Source of the DNA: Vandiemenella viatica
Taxonomy: Eukaryota > Arthropoda > Insecta > Orthoptera > Morabidae
DNA: 64,000 nt
Assembly (NCBI GenBank): GCA_031002005.1
Contig: JARYHS010013630.1
Location: forward strand, 237,281,539-237,345,538
Direction: 5' to 3'
The notes beneath the pieces are model-generated. The model saw only the letters and a program-made list of their open reading frames with translations. It was not told the origin of the DNA and did no database searches. Shown in pieces: positions 35,150-47,557 of the stretch (position 1 is the stretch's first letter; every line of letters starts with the position of its first letter). A program made the translations under genes and the position numbers.

Positions 35150-35350
35150 ATCATTAGAGGTAGAAGATGACTGGGGACAGGGAATAGGCAGTAATTCAGC
35201 CATGGCGTTTTGAAGGACCCATCTCGGCTTTTGCGTCGAATGATTTCTCTAAGCCTTGGAAAACCGAAAACAGGATTGCCTTAGGGGGATTTGAACCCGC
35301 GTCCTCCGCAATGCGAGGCCAGAGCTTTACCGCTCACCCACCCTGCTCCG
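35150..35350 (-). mobile_element. SINE family B, minus strand
   Basis: On the minus strand the head contains GGTGAGCGGTAAAGCTCTGG and GGTTCAAATCCCC (complement of about 35,287-35,299). Next comes GGTTTTCCAAGGCTTAGAG, then a family tail ending near CTAATGATATCGACG. Confidence 0.82.
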
Positions 35351-35649
35351 TACCATCGTAGAGATCGACGCGACTGTCTAGAGCACAGTGAAATGGTGCA
35401 CTCCTTTAACGCTTTTGTGGAACCTGTAGAAACAACAAACAATATCTTAAAGACGAAGAAAAAACAAATCATATTATACATATCAAACATTATAATATCG
35501 AGAATTGTCTACGACAGTTTTGATACTGACATCCAAAATGCAAAAATTAATTCATGTAACAAACTAAAATGTGGAGAATATTTGTTTAGTTACTTTCTGT
35601 ACGAAATTGGTGAGAAAAAACAAAGTTTCACTCAAACACGTCAGTTCCG

Positions 35650-35845
35650 CCAGGAGAGTAGCTTACTCTTAAGGTATGCATCCACAAAGCCAAAGTTCCT
35701 CTGTTCGAATCCTGGACAGTCTCGCTGTTTATAGGGACATAACTCGGCCTTCAACTCCAACAAAGTTTGCTTTGTGCGGGTGAGGTGAACTATGGTCGCT
35801 TCATGGTTTGAACTCAACATTATACTTTACGTACAGCCCAAAGAG
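35650..35845 (+). mobile_element. SINE family A1, diverged
   Basis: A B box (TGTTCGAATCC, 35,702-35,712) is followed by the A core (TCGGCCTTCAACTCCAACA, CTTCATGGTTTGAACTCAAC). The tail has been lost. Confidence 0.65.
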
Positions 35846-35849
35846 TATG

Positions 35850-36370
35850 TTGATATGTGCGATAACATCAAACACTATCAACTGTTTGACTGCTTTATGG
35901 TTAGTGGCACATCCTTACAAAAGCGTACCGGGTTGCTGTACAAAAAGAATCACCGCTTCGGTACCCTCTTGGACTGAAGATGATTTTTATTTGACTTTTA
36001 TTTTTTACCACGTGGTCGGCTATAACAGATTCACTCCCATTTGAAAGTTCTGTAGTGGTATTCTGTGTACTGAATAGATGGAGTGATGTCTCATTTGCAG
36101 TCTCATCTTACTTATTAAATAATGGTTTCACGTAAGTCTCACCATCTGACTGTGAAAACGTAACCATTGTTCTGTAAGCTATGTTAATTTGTTTATGTAC
36201 TGCGTAACTTTTTAGTCTGATTGCGGAAAACCGCATGAAAAATATAATTAGGTCTAACAATGAGACGACCCGGGGTTGTAGACCTGCATATGTAGAACTT
36301 TTTCGAATCCAGTATTTGTTTTCTTATTGCTGTACGCCTTGTCGACGTCATTAAAGGTGAAACTACTGGG
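35850..36370. other. Unannotated DNA
   Basis: Nothing was recognised. Confidence 0.45.
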
Positions 36371-36374
36371 GTCA

Positions 36375-36510
36375 AGAACCGGGAATGAACTGGGCCAGGC
36401 TTTATTTAAAGGAACCACACTGGAATTCGCCTGGAGCGATTTCGGTAAGCAAACTAAATCTTCATGACCGGACGCAAGGGAAGAGCATTATCTCTGACCC
36501 ACGACACTTA
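36375..36510 (-). mobile_element. SINE family B fragment, minus strand
   Basis: The family order on the minus strand is CGTCCGGTCATGAAGATTTAG, GCTTACCGAAATCGCTCCAGG, then GAATTCCAGTGTGGTTCC. Confidence 0.6.
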
Positions 36511-36659
36511 GTCAACAAAATAGAATATGAAATCTATCGTACTAACCTAGTTCCAACTACAAGTTACTATTCCGAACTGAACACACAACACTCTGTTTAT
36601 ATTTTAGCTCTTTTCCCGAACCTGATATGACTAATTGACACGATCATTACTGTAATTAA

Positions 36660-37080
36660 GGCCTCTGTCCAACGTGGATATCCACAGTAACAGCGCAACT
36701 TGAACAATGAAATCACCCTCCACATGTGTACCTAATTTGTGTTTGTGGTATCAGTTTCAGCAGAGCTGTATTGTGGGCCTAATGAGGCTGAACGTTCTCT
36801 AACACAGCTACCAGCCCTGCGAGTCTCTGCACGTCTAGAAACTTAACGTGTTCACTAGGCTGCGGCTGACATCTCAATTTGTGCTATAAATTTATGAACA
36901 GAGAGAGCTAAGCCAGCGGGATAGTGTGGACAGAGCTCAGCACGGCTATTCTATGTGCATCGGGTTTTTACGAGCTCCTCCCTAATGACACAGGCGACAG
37001 CTAGGATTGTCCTCTTATCTCCACGGTTTCAGAAATGGAGCAGAACCATTAGCACTAGTGGCACTACTCCGTTCTCTTAA
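36660..37080. promoter_or_regulatory. GC-richer island 11, candidate regulatory element
   Basis: The island contains GAACAATG (Sox-type, about 36,702), CTATAAATTTATG (Hox/MEF2-type, about 36,882-36,894), CCTAATGAGG and CCTAATGACAC. There is no coding signal. Confidence 0.28.
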
Positions 37081-37089
37081 AATAACTCG

Positions 37090-37800
37090 TATGTATAACA
37101 ATGCTATCAACATCGCTGATAAAAATATAAAATATTGGATCTTTCATATAACGCCAATTTCATGATGAAGTAAACTAAAAAAAAACTTTCTACAATCATT
37201 TTTATGTATTAATTAAATTTCCGGAATTATGTACGATGAATTGCGAGCGTCACGGTTTGTAGTAAGATAAAGGAAGACATGGATCATTTGAAGCAATTGT
37301 TTACTTTTCAACTCAAACACGTACATAGCAAATCACAACTTATTGCGATACAATTATAAATAACGAAACGTTTTCCTAACAGAAACAAAAATATCCGAAA
37401 AGCTCCTTACTCTAGAAACACACACAGTTTATCAATATCTCTGTTTTAAATGTGGTGCTGCTATCTAGCGGTAATGTGATCAGTCCTTATCGACGCCAGC
37501 GCAGCCTACCAGCTTGACTCTGAACTATCTCCCATTCTCTTGACCTTGATTGTTCATAATAATGCGATTTATGTATTGAATTTCGAAAAATTCCTTTCTT
37601 GAAGAACTTAATCTTTAAAATAATACCTCACTGACCGATTTTGGTTAAGTATGAAAGGAAAAAATTTGAGTCGTCACAAAAAAAAAACTTTTTTAGAACT
37701 GAATTATATGATTTATGTGTAAAACAAGCTAGTTTTGAACAACTATTCAATTTAGTCATTCCTTTGGGTTTTTATCTTTAAAAGTGTATTGACATTTCAT
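37090..37800. other. Unannotated AT-rich DNA
   Basis: Nothing was recognised. Confidence 0.45.
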
Positions 37801-37924
37801 CCGTCACCCAGTCTGCTTGCTCCGTTAATTCATAAAGGCATATTGCTTCTCACATAACAGCTCCGTCACCCAGTCTGCTTGCTCCGTTAATTCATAAAGG
37901 CATATTGCTTCTCACATAACAGCT
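37801..37924. repeat. Perfect 62-bp tandem duplication
   Basis: The segment 37,801-37,862 is repeated without mismatch at 37,863-37,924. Perfect identity implies a recent event or an assembly artefact. Confidence 0.97.
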
Positions 37925-38274
37925 ATTAAAGTTTTGTTATATGCTTCGTCATGAACACAAACAATAGCGGCTATGACATATGCTTTGAGGTGAAAAATGT
38001 TGAACTTGTTGGTATGAGCTTGTATTTATTTATCAATCTTCCCATCAGTACAGAAAAAAATTATAAATATCTTATAATCTATTTATAAAGTCAACCAAAT
38101 AGAGATAATAAGTGAAATCACAAAAAATGGTAAACTGATACTGGAAATGCTAAAATAATCAGTGATAACATTAATTTGCCGCCACATTATCTCGGACGGC
38201 TGCTTCACGGTGATTGTACCCGGCGATGACATAGGCTTAGCTAGTTTAAGTGCATGGGTGGAAGAAATTTTAAA

Positions 38275-38625
38275 CATCGGGACTTGGGCAAAAGAGTCGA
38301 AAATATCAGATTGTGCGCAAGTCCTGGATTAAATTCCAAACCTCTCCTCAGTACGTATTGGATGATAACACTTTAGGTATTGATTAGTCTGTCGGATGGG
38401 AATGTTAAGTTTGGTGACTTACCAGATGTCATTCGGAAGAGGAGGCCGGAATGGACCGGAACAGACTTTCAACCTCTACCTTCTTCCATCTCTAATCAAC
38501 AGTACGAAACAACACTTAATACTGAACACACACACACTATCACAGTCATACACATTTACAACTACGCTTACAAACACTGTTACGCTAGGTAAGGCAACGA
38601 AAAATCATTCCTATTGTGACAGCCC
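38275..38625 (+). mobile_element. SINE family C
   Basis: A tRNA-like B box (GGATTAAATTCC, 38,327-38,338) is followed by TATTGATTAGTCTGTCGGATGGG, ATTCGGAAGAGG and a CACACA-rich 3' part with AATACTGAACACACACACAC. The same order occurs on the minus strand at 42.1-42.5 kb, which defines a family of about 350 bp. Confidence 0.75.
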
Positions 38626-38639
38626 TCAAACCTAAACTT

Positions 38640-39470
38640 AAATGGAATTGTATTTTATGAAGCATTTGTAGTAAGCTAGAGTTTGGTTGAATAGGATCTT
38701 ATATGTTTGTTTTGCAATTTACTGTAAATCAACGTATATAGACTTTGTTTTATGAAAAGAAATTATTTACAGGCCATTTAATATGAAGAGAATTACTTGA
38801 ATGTTTGTAATTCCAAGTATTAATGCAAGTTACGATGTCTAAAGGACAATTTACTAAAGTTTAAAATGATTTCTGTGGAAATTTTGTGTTTAAGTATCAT
38901 TAATTTCCATTTCTGACCATTTTGTAATGAAAGTAAATGATTATGTATTAATTCTGATTGTTTTTAATATGTTTCAATTATTTAAGTATTGTTAATGTTC
39001 GAGAAATATCTGTCGGAATCCTTTGAAGTGTTCTAGAAATTTCGATGTGGCTTATATAAAGCGAACATCCGAGACAGAGAAACAGATTTCACCGACTCAA
39101 TTTATGACGGCTAAGGACTGTATTGTCTGTGGAAGAAGTGTTGTATACATCCGCTGGATTGTATGTATGCATGTAAACGGTATATTTGACATCGTGTTTA
39201 TGAAAATAAAAACAAGTTTCAAGTGAATTGAATGGTGGACTGGTTATTTATCATATTAATCCAACCACAAACAATCTAATACTATTCCTCTTTCAATACG
39301 TTGTCATGGAGGGTTCATAAGAAGAATATTAATTCCTTTGGCCAAATTTCTAATACGAAAGTGCCACCGCTGCTCTTCAAGAAGTGAAAAATAGTATCAG
39401 AGTCGAAAATATTACTAGGAGAAGTGGACAGCAATTAACGGATACATTGCGCTGTAGTGATTAGCGCCGA
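38640..39470. other. Unannotated AT-rich DNA
   Basis: Nothing was recognised. Confidence 0.45.
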
Positions 39471-39479
39471 GACTTTGCG

Positions 39480-39760
39480 TCATAGTATCGATCGCTAGTG
39501 TGGCGGTAGTCGATCCGCGGACCACGGCGCCAATCAAGCCTCCAGCTGGCCATTACATTTTACGACCGACCCGCGCTCCCACCTCTCAATTCCATCCATC
39601 AGGGCTGCCACATTTGTCGCGCCAAATGAAACTTACTATCCATCACCTTTGTTCACCTGCGTGTCCAGTTCTAATTAATGGCCTTCCGCGAATTGTGGGC
39701 CATGGCTCTTCCATGGAGACCACTCTTGTTTTGTTGTTTTCTTTTACATTGGAACCATTT
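39480..39760. promoter_or_regulatory. GC-rich island 12, candidate regulatory element
   Basis: The island contains CACCTTTGTTC (TCF/Sox-type, about 39,644-39,654), CTAATTAATGG (39,671-39,681) and the inverted CCATGG pair in CCATGGCTCTTCCATGG (39,700-39,716). Overlapping 105- and 68-codon frames are unrecognised. Confidence 0.32.
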
Positions 39761-39769
39761 GTGGTGTAT

Positions 39770-42110
39770 GAGTCGAACAGTCCGGTATGTTCGGTGGCTG
39801 TTAACCAACGTTTCTAGGTGCCAAATGTGCAGTAGAGCCAGAAACATTACGGGATATAATAAACGAATTATACAACGTTTCTAGTATTTTTGTATGCTTG
39901 AAATGGCTTTGGTTTACACATTTTCTATCTATCTGACAGGCACATACCAAAGAGACATGCAAAACACCAGCTAATTCTTTCAAAATGTAACAGATTTATC
40001 ACAAAACTTTTATGTCATAAGTAACATGAAAATTTTACTAGATGCCATGTTTCTGTTGTAGTTTCTGTGTCTACGGGATGCCTGTTCATGTATATCTTAA
40101 ATATGGCTCAATAAATCGACATAAGTCTTTCTTGGCTCTAGTATTTCAAATGTCGATGAACTACGCATTGTGGCTGTCTAAAAGTTACTATTGGTGTATT
40201 CTTTTTTCAGTACCAGGTTCTAAAACTGATTATGAAAAAAATATCGCTGCGTTATTTCTCGTTCGATTCAAGGCATACGAATATGTCTCGGCCAGTTGAA
40301 AACAAAGTAACTTAAGTTTTCATTCCTCCAATTTACAGTTCTGATCAAGCCTTCTTGTTGTACTCTGTAAATAACCTTACTTTAACCATCATTTTGCAAC
40401 CTAATAAATTTAGATGATATCAAAATAGCATCAAATCCATACATGCTGTTAAAATTCCCATTTCCTTGTTACCTTATAATTATATCACCCAACTATTATA
40501 ATATTTACAATCATTATAATTATAATAATTATACTTTCTAATAATAAAATCTTTAGCGGTTTATCCACCAATTTCCGTTGTTGTCTAATAAACGTAATCT
40601 TAAGGGATGAAATAATAATTTAAAATAAAATGCAACTCCTATTTATTTATTTATTTAAAAAAGCTTTATATTTTTGGAAGAAGAAGAAGTTTAACTGTTC
40701 CAGACGCAGCGCTGTTGTCTTAGAAATTATTTTAAATTTTAATTCAGTAGTAGCCAATGGATTTGCATGAGATATCATATCACTAGATTCCAGTTTTTGT
40801 GTTCCTGTTATAACGGCATTTATTTAGCCACTTTCGTTCAAAAAGTTTCTTTAGTAACAGGTCATAAATATGATCAATATGGCAGAAAAACTGCAGTAAA
40901 TTATAATTAATAGATGCAGATAACACTAGAAATCTGATAACAGTCAAACGGACTGAATATATAGTTTAGTATTGTGGATTATAGGCAATTGATTTCAAGT
41001 TTCTGTAAACAGGATAAATCGTGGTGTTTGACTCATTTATATCTAATGTTGACAGAATCCAGACTGTGATATTTATACCATGTCTAAAGGCAAAAATTTA
41101 CCAGCAGCTATTTTTGATAATTTCATCCATTATTAAAATAACTGTGAGCAATTTGATAATCTTTTAACTGCGATGACTGCCTTGTAGCAATGCTAGTCGA
41201 CCGGCAAGATGAACGTCCGTCAAGATTCGTTGTTGCCGGAAATTTTCTTAAATAATATCAAATGGGAACTAACTAAGGAAAAAATTTATTGCTATTGTTA
41301 TTTGAACGCTTTTTACTTCGCTTCTGATTTGAAACTGAAAAATATTTTCATGAATCAATTTTAATCTAGAGTACACTTATTACAATTTGTGTTATGAATT
41401 TTCAGACGACATTGATTCCCAGCTCAGTATAGTCGTCATCCGGTGGATACTTTCTAGGTATATGCGTTTCCTCTTTTGAAGTAACCTGTTGTGACACCCC
41501 ACAGGAGACATCAGCAGCGATGTGGAAGCAACAGTTGATCAGCTGTTACTGACGAGCTAGTGGTTCCTTCTAGTTACCATCGCATTGCTCATGATCATAT
41601 TATAGATTTGTTTGTGTGACAGAATACGCAGGTGTCTCTTAAGAAGAAATATTGTGTCTGGAATGTTATATATTTTCCGTCATTAACTTCTGTACATAAG
41701 CTCTTACAAATCTTCAATTTATTTTCGATGAGAAGGGGATAGTAAGTATATCCATTTCTGTTTCACTGGACGTCGGTTTGTGGTAAAGTAAAGAAGTATT
41801 CCTGAGATTGTGGGTGACTGATTCACTTTAATTTTCGCTGTAGATTTGTGAATGCTTTTACTTTCTCATTTCAGTATCTACTGCACATCACCTCCCAGCG
41901 AAGGGATCGAACATTCGCAAAAGAATTTGCGCAGTTTTTTTCTACCAACTTTACAGATATCACTCCATGTTGAATACTTTAATAGCAAAATTTATAGAAA
42001 ATTATTCATACCAATCGTGGCTACATTTCTAATATTTGTTCATCATCTTGCAAATCTAGTAAACAAATGTAGCTAATAAACGTGCTTTTTGATGCACACT
42101 AGCGCACGAT
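39770..42110. other. Long AT-rich stretch
   Basis: No repeat was recognised in this 2.3 kb. Open frames of 74 and 85 codons (41,852-42,076 and 40,042-40,299) match no family I know. Confidence 0.4.
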
Positions 42111-42119
42111 GACTATCAC

Positions 42120-42540
42120 CGTACACTGTCTCAGGCGTCGGTAGCTACCACCACGGTAACTGTATATAAAGTTGAAAATGAGGTGGTTTCTGCTAGCGTT
42201 CCTCATTACGGGAGGGTATGCAAGCGTTGCTGTTTCTTCTGGATGTTGTGATGTGTACGAGTGTTCAGTGTAGAGTCCTGTGGCTAAATACAAGATGAGA
42301 GAAGATGAATCCTGATCCCACCTCATTCCCCTGCTCTTCCGAAAGACACCTCTGGGATTATCAATTTTTAAGTTCCCATCAGATATATGAATCAATATCA
42401 ACAGTGCCTAAAGTTCCCATCAGATATATGAATCAATATCAACAGTGCCGTTGTTCCGCACACGATACGCGTTGCGGAGTGGTTTGGGATTTATCCTAAG
42501 ACTTCCTACCCTGCTAGTAAAATCTCAACGTTGAAAATTT
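42120..42540 (-). mobile_element. SINE family C, minus strand, with internal duplication
   Basis: On the minus strand the head (GGATAAATCCCAAACCACTCC, complement of about 42,475-42,495) is followed by TATTGATTCATATATCTGATGGG, then by TTTCGGAAGAGCAGGGGAATG and ACACTGAACACTCGTACACA. This parallels the copy at 38.3-38.6 kb. A 39-bp internal segment is duplicated. Confidence 0.75.
42370..42449. repeat. 39-bp exact tandem duplication (period 41 bp) inside SINE C
   Basis: The segment 42,370-42,408 recurs exactly at 42,411-42,449, with TA between the copies. Confidence 0.95.
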
Positions 42541-42815
42541 GTTTCACCACCGGCATGTAAACCAGCCAACACCGGGTAAGATCTCGCAAACAATCACGAT
42601 ACCGCATCTATGTGAGCCAACGAGGAGAACGTACTATCACCCTAGGAAACCAAGTTAACAACATATTAACTGACTTTTGGGCAGCATTTTTTTACTTATA
42701 TTAACCAGACTAATAAAGTAATACAAAATGAAACTGTAATTCCTATACGTAAAAACAAAGGTGGAGCGAAATTGATAAGAAGACAAACTTACTATAGGAA
42801 ACTGTGTGACATAAT

Positions 42816-43085
42816 GGAATTTATGACCGAGCTTGGTGGGTGAGCGATAGAGCTATGGTCTCGCAACCGGGAGGACGCGGGTTCAAATCCCCGTCCGGGC
42901 ATCCAGATTTGGGTTCTCCACGGTTTCCCCAGGTCACTCCAGGTGAATTACGGCACGCTTCCTTCAAAAAAAGGACATGGCTGAATACCTTCCCTTTCCT
43001 TGCCGCCATCTATTTTCCCTCTTCTAGTGACCTAGATGAAGACGAGGCGTAAAGCGATAGTAATAATAATAAAGGAATTTATGAC
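42816..43085 (+). mobile_element. SINE family B, complete, with 12-bp target-site duplication
   Basis: GGAATTTATGAC occurs at 42,816-42,827 and 43,074-43,085. Between them lies a complete copy: an A-box region (TGGGTGAGCGATAGAGC), a B box (GGTTCAAATCCCC, 42,880-42,892), the core CCAGATTTGGGTTCTCCACG, a pyrimidine-rich tail region and a (TAA)n/A-rich end. This is the reference copy for the family. Confidence 0.93.
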
Positions 43086-43269
43086 TGATATAAAGGCATT
43101 ATATTTCATCACTGAACCGTATAAATTTTTTTAAAAAGAAAATGGGTTTCAGTTTTTATAGCCATTCACTGAGCTTTACAACGTTTATTGTTGAAGTTAC
43201 TGGTGTACATTTGTTTTTTGTCATTATAAGTGTATTATTTCTCAAGTACTTTTGTTCACGATAGTACGG

Positions 43270-43398
43270 ACAACACGGGACGGGCACAATATTTAATTAA
43301 AGCCACTTGCCCGAGCCAAAGACTGGACTCAAATCAGCGTCCCCAGCAACTCGAGGACAACACGATAAGCCCTACGCTGCCAAAGTGGGATATATATT
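43270..43398 (-). mobile_element. SINE family D, minus strand
   Basis: On the minus strand, GGCAGCGTAGGGCTTATCG (A-box region) and a TTTGAGTCC box are followed by GGCTCGGGCAAGTGGC and CCCGTCCCGTGTTGTCC. Confidence 0.65.
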
Positions 43399-43599
43399 GG
43401 TTCCTCTAGCCGTTTATACCTTACTTGAATCCCTGATCAAGTGTGAAGTGTTGTTTATCATCTTAATTAATGGTTAGTTATTGTTTCATTGAGCTGTGAA
43501 TTCAAAATCTACGTGGTGATAATAATTATCGAAATAGTGTTTACTCTGAAGAACCTTGTCTTAACGAACATCAATAATCGATCAACAATGTCGACCATC

Positions 43600-43925
43600 G
43601 TCGGAAATGGTAAGGCCTATTCCAGAAAACATAGCTGAGGAAGGCCCCCCAAGATGGGATCTCTGGTACCGCCTTGAAGCTGAATGGAGCCTGTCTCCTG
43701 GCGGTGCGTGTCTTAATATCCGGCCGAGTCGCTTGTTCGGTCAGCATCTTTCAAAGGACGCGAACGCCTGACTCCGTCTGCCAATAACCGGCAGAAATAA
43801 ACCGCCTCGCAGGAGTCCGCACAGCCGGAAGTACTGCAGGCAGTCCCCGTAGCAAGCAATCACAAACGTACCGCGAGCTGCACTAACCTTTACCAAGTGA
43901 AACTTTGTCATCCACAACATCAAAT
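43600..43925. promoter_or_regulatory. GC-rich island 13, candidate regulatory element
   Basis: A unique GC-rich block contains CCAATAACCGG and several CCGGC words. A 60-codon minus-strand frame is unrecognised. Confidence 0.25.
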
Positions 43926-44062
43926 TCTCTTCTGTTGTTTAATTGCTGACCCGTACTCAGTTTTTTAGGCTGTTTAGAAAACTTCTGAATAGATGTAAAT
44001 TATATTCCAATAAAATATTTCATATATGCTATGATTACTACAATGTCTGGAGTATTCAGATA

Positions 44063-44138
44063 CAAAAAAATAAAAAAATACAAAAAAAAAATACAAAAAA
44101 AATACCAAAAAAAAATACAAAAAAATACAAAAAAAATC
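44063..44138. repeat. A-rich minisatellite, (TACA5-8)n
   Basis: TAC followed by runs of 5-9 A repeats about six times. The open frames crossing it are lysine-rich artefacts. Confidence 0.92.
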
Positions 44139-44149
44139 AAATATCGTGA

Positions 44150-45795
44150 ACGCTTCAAGTATTCAAATCTCTATTCTTACAATACTAATGAAGTACTTTC
44201 AACGTTAAAATGTATCCATAGCCAAATTAAATTGTGGAAAAACATTGATCACACTATTTTAGAAGCAAGGGTTTAATTTTATTTCACATTGCCAGCTTAA
44301 AAATTACTTTGATCCAAATTTCATTGTTGCTTCAACTATTAGTAAAAGCTATTAAAAGAAACTACTTTTTAAAAAATTACATGTTTAATAACTAAATACA
44401 GAAATATGATTTTCAAATGATTTGAAATATCATCTATTTGAATCATAATTTCTTGCTCCATTACTTTCACAAATAACTTGCCTAAGGAAGAAATGGTAAC
44501 ATACTGCCATTCTGGAAGCATTTAAAAGTATTATGCACTCAATTAACCGTCAATACTCGTTGAAATACAAAAACTTTACCTTATTAAACTTTTCGTCTAA
44601 TGCGAAGTAGATTCAAAATGCTACTATTTTCCGTTTTAAAATAAAAGTTTGTAAGAACTTGTTTCTCCAATTCATTTCCTTATTTATATTAGTTTAATTT
44701 TTAATATATAAAATGTGGCCAAAGTCAGAGTTAATCATTTTACATGGTTACCATCACAACGTTTTGATCTCATCACAGTATTTTCATGAATGAAATTGGA
44801 TTGATCAGTTTTAACTGAAATCCTGATATTCGACAGTACCTCTGTTTCAATGCGTCTCCGAATACATCCATGCAACTAACTTATTGTTTAGGGTAATATA
44901 CTGCCACAAATATCAGCCACAGTACGCGTTCTTATTCGCTCCTATTTCATTCTGAATTGAATTGTTGCGCAGTTTGGCAAGGAACCTGGAAGAAGTCCCT
45001 TACGCTTACTTTAGGCAAGAAAATTAAAACGCATTATTTCAGAAAGCTTAATGTAAAATTTTTGGAAGAAACGAGTTTCTACAAATTATATTTTCTGTTG
45101 TCAGTGAGGAAGAAAAATTAAAGAAGTTGAAAGAAAAGAAGAATAAGGAAAATTTTTAGTGAAATGAATGTGAAACTAATAAGTTGGTATCAAGGCACCT
45201 TCAGTGGCGAGTTGAAAGGGTAATTTCTAAAAGGTCGTAGTAAAAATTTAAGAAGTATCTGCCAATGCATCGGATTTGTTGGAAATTTCGTGTCGTAACA
45301 TCACAAGGTGATGATTTACGCACGCCGGAATTGTGGCTGTATATGACGCATTTGCCGAAAAATGTTAAAGTTAGCCCGTAAATTCGTAATTTTACCTTAA
45401 GTGTGAAAATATGAAACTCTTCATTTTTTCGCGATTATCATAAGCTGGTGCTTAATAACAAAATTGATATCTGGGTATCGAGTTGTTTCAGGTTCCCTAT
45501 TCGGCAAACAGAAGCATAAACATCTCTGACCCAACGAGATGTTGGCCGGAGTAGGAAGACAAATAAAGTATAAACAAAAAATCTTGAAAACTTTGTAAGA
45601 AATCTCCGAAGTAGCAAGACGGCCGCTCCTCTCAATACCTAAAGTAGGATGCCAAAATTATAATTTTCCCCAAAGTATTGGTAAATTTCATGGAAAGATT
45701 TTAGTTTAAGAGTAATGTTCACGGAATGACAAGCCATTGTTGGTATAGTTGAGTAACGCTTACAAGTTTAGTACTTTTCAATTTCCGACGGCGAA
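44150..45795. other. Long AT-rich stretch
   Basis: No gene or repeat was recognised. Confidence 0.45.
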
Positions 45796-45799
45796 GATT

Positions 45800-46150
45800 T
45801 GCGATAACTACTCGTGCAGCCTTTATTGATCGAGCGGCAAGTTGAGCCGCACCCTTCAAATAACTCGGCACGGCGGGGGCTCCAAGAACAATTGTGTTTA
45901 GGCGGTGCGCTAATGACGACTGCCAAGTGACTCTTGGCTCCCGCTACAGACGCCGGCCATTGTTATCCCCGTGCGCCCAGGGAAGCCTCCAGGGATTATG
46001 TGGGAAATGCGGTCCACCGGGGACTGTGGCTTGCGAAGACTCCCTGCCAACCGCCGTACTCGGGCACTCCGCAGAAACGCCGGCTTCTAGTTCAGCAGTC
46101 ACTTACGATCAGTGGTCTCGAACGCCAAAATGCGAAATCGGTACATTTGC
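45800..46150. promoter_or_regulatory. GC-rich island 14, candidate regulatory element
   Basis: The island contains the palindrome ACAATTGT (Sox-type, 45,888-45,895), CCATTGTTAT (45,958-45,967), CTAATGACG and a CpG-rich right half. Two overlapping 87-codon frames are unrecognised. Confidence 0.32.
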
Positions 46151-46199
46151 CCGCTAATATCTGTATATTTGTACCCAAAATCGATATATATATATAAAA

Positions 46200-46845
46200 A
46201 ATAAAAATGCAAACCAAATAACCACAGTTTGCTGGGTAAGATTTCCTGTCGAAGAATTTTTATCAGTTTAACATCAATTTTATTACCAGATTTGGATCTT
46301 CAAGACTTGCTACCAATTTGACGTCAAACCGTGCAGCACATTGATGCCAATCTGCTGCCGCAACTGGACGACAAATTAGTCATCAAAAGTTGGAAAAAAT
46401 TAGTTAGTTTCAACTTGCATTCAAAGATGGACTTGATTTTCATATTACCCTTTTAGCTTCGTATAGTATAAGGTGAAGTCAGAAGATGGGAGTGAGGGTA
46501 TTTTTTTTTAAGTTAAAGTGTGAAATATAAGTTATTTAAGTTTATATAAAACTTCATAACATTACTACATTATTTTATTTTAAACATCCTTCTCTTTGTT
46601 AAATAATAGGGAAATTACAGCATATATTATAAATTTAAAACTAATACCAGATTTTTTTAGTAAAAATTTAATATCAATACTATTTCATGTGAATACTAGC
46701 AAAAGATAATAAAAAAATATATTAATTCTTGGAAGGCTTATTCCATTAGCTGCAGGTGGTTGACCTGACAAAGGGTTTTTTTATGGCCTTTTATACCAAT
46801 TTGTTTTTGTACCAACTGTTGTATCAGCCTTTAATTTTGATATCG
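46200..46845. other. AT-rich stretch without recognised features
   Basis: Nothing was recognised. Confidence 0.45.
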
Positions 46846-46849
46846 CGGA

Positions 46850-46990
46850 CACTACAGTGAGCACAGTACAAGACGAACACAAAACATAGTTAAAACAACC
46901 CATGCTCGAGCCCAGACTCGAACCCGCGGCCCTTGCAATGCGAAGCCAGCGCGCTAGCCTCTACACTGCCAGGGGCGATAACCTGACCAA
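46850..46990 (-). mobile_element. SINE family D, minus strand
   Basis: On the minus strand a tRNA-like head (GTGTAGAGGCTAGCGCGCTGG, then GGGTTCGAGTCTGGGC) is followed by CATGGGTTGTTTTAACTATG and TTTTGTGTTCGTCTTG. Confidence 0.75.
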
Positions 46991-46999
46991 CGTTGTCGA

Positions 47000-47555
47000 C
47001 TGTGGGAATATCTCGACACACGTTGAATGCAAATAATTCGCGAAATACGGTGCATTGCCTCTAACTGCACTGCCCGTCACATTGTCTTCAATATCAAGTA
47101 TTTACATTTTATTAACAATATGTCTCTATGGTAATGTTTACCAGTAGAATATAGACAAGCGAACTACCTTGGGAATCCCCTATAAACGTCGATAATGTAG
47201 GGTACAAACCCACAGGGGTAGTCCCCGACAGATATACGGAACATTTTAAAAAAGGTAAATAACTACCTTTCATTTAATCGATCGAACAATTCCCCTTAGC
47301 GCATAAACAATATGCGTTGGTAATCTAAAAATGTAAAATCGGGGAAAAAATTCTGTAAAATTTCGTTGTATTCTCAGAAATCGTGGAAAAATGGTTACAT
47401 TTCGGTATTTCGGTAAGACTGACTAGGACAGACTACATACCGGTAGAAATACCGAAAATCGGTAGTTTCGAGGCCACTGCTTTCGATCAACCCTCTAATA
47501 CCATTATCACCACGTTGTGACCAAAGGAGTCAGTAAGCACTAATCATTTGCTTTG
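47000..47555. other. Unannotated DNA
   Basis: A short CGGTATTTCGGT...ACCGGTAGAAATACCG inverted arrangement lies at 47,403-47,456. Nothing else was recognised. Confidence 0.4.
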
Positions 47556-47557
47556 TA

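Noticed and set aside
44031..44276. Lysine-rich open frame
   Set aside because: It comes from the A-rich minisatellite at 44,063-44,138.
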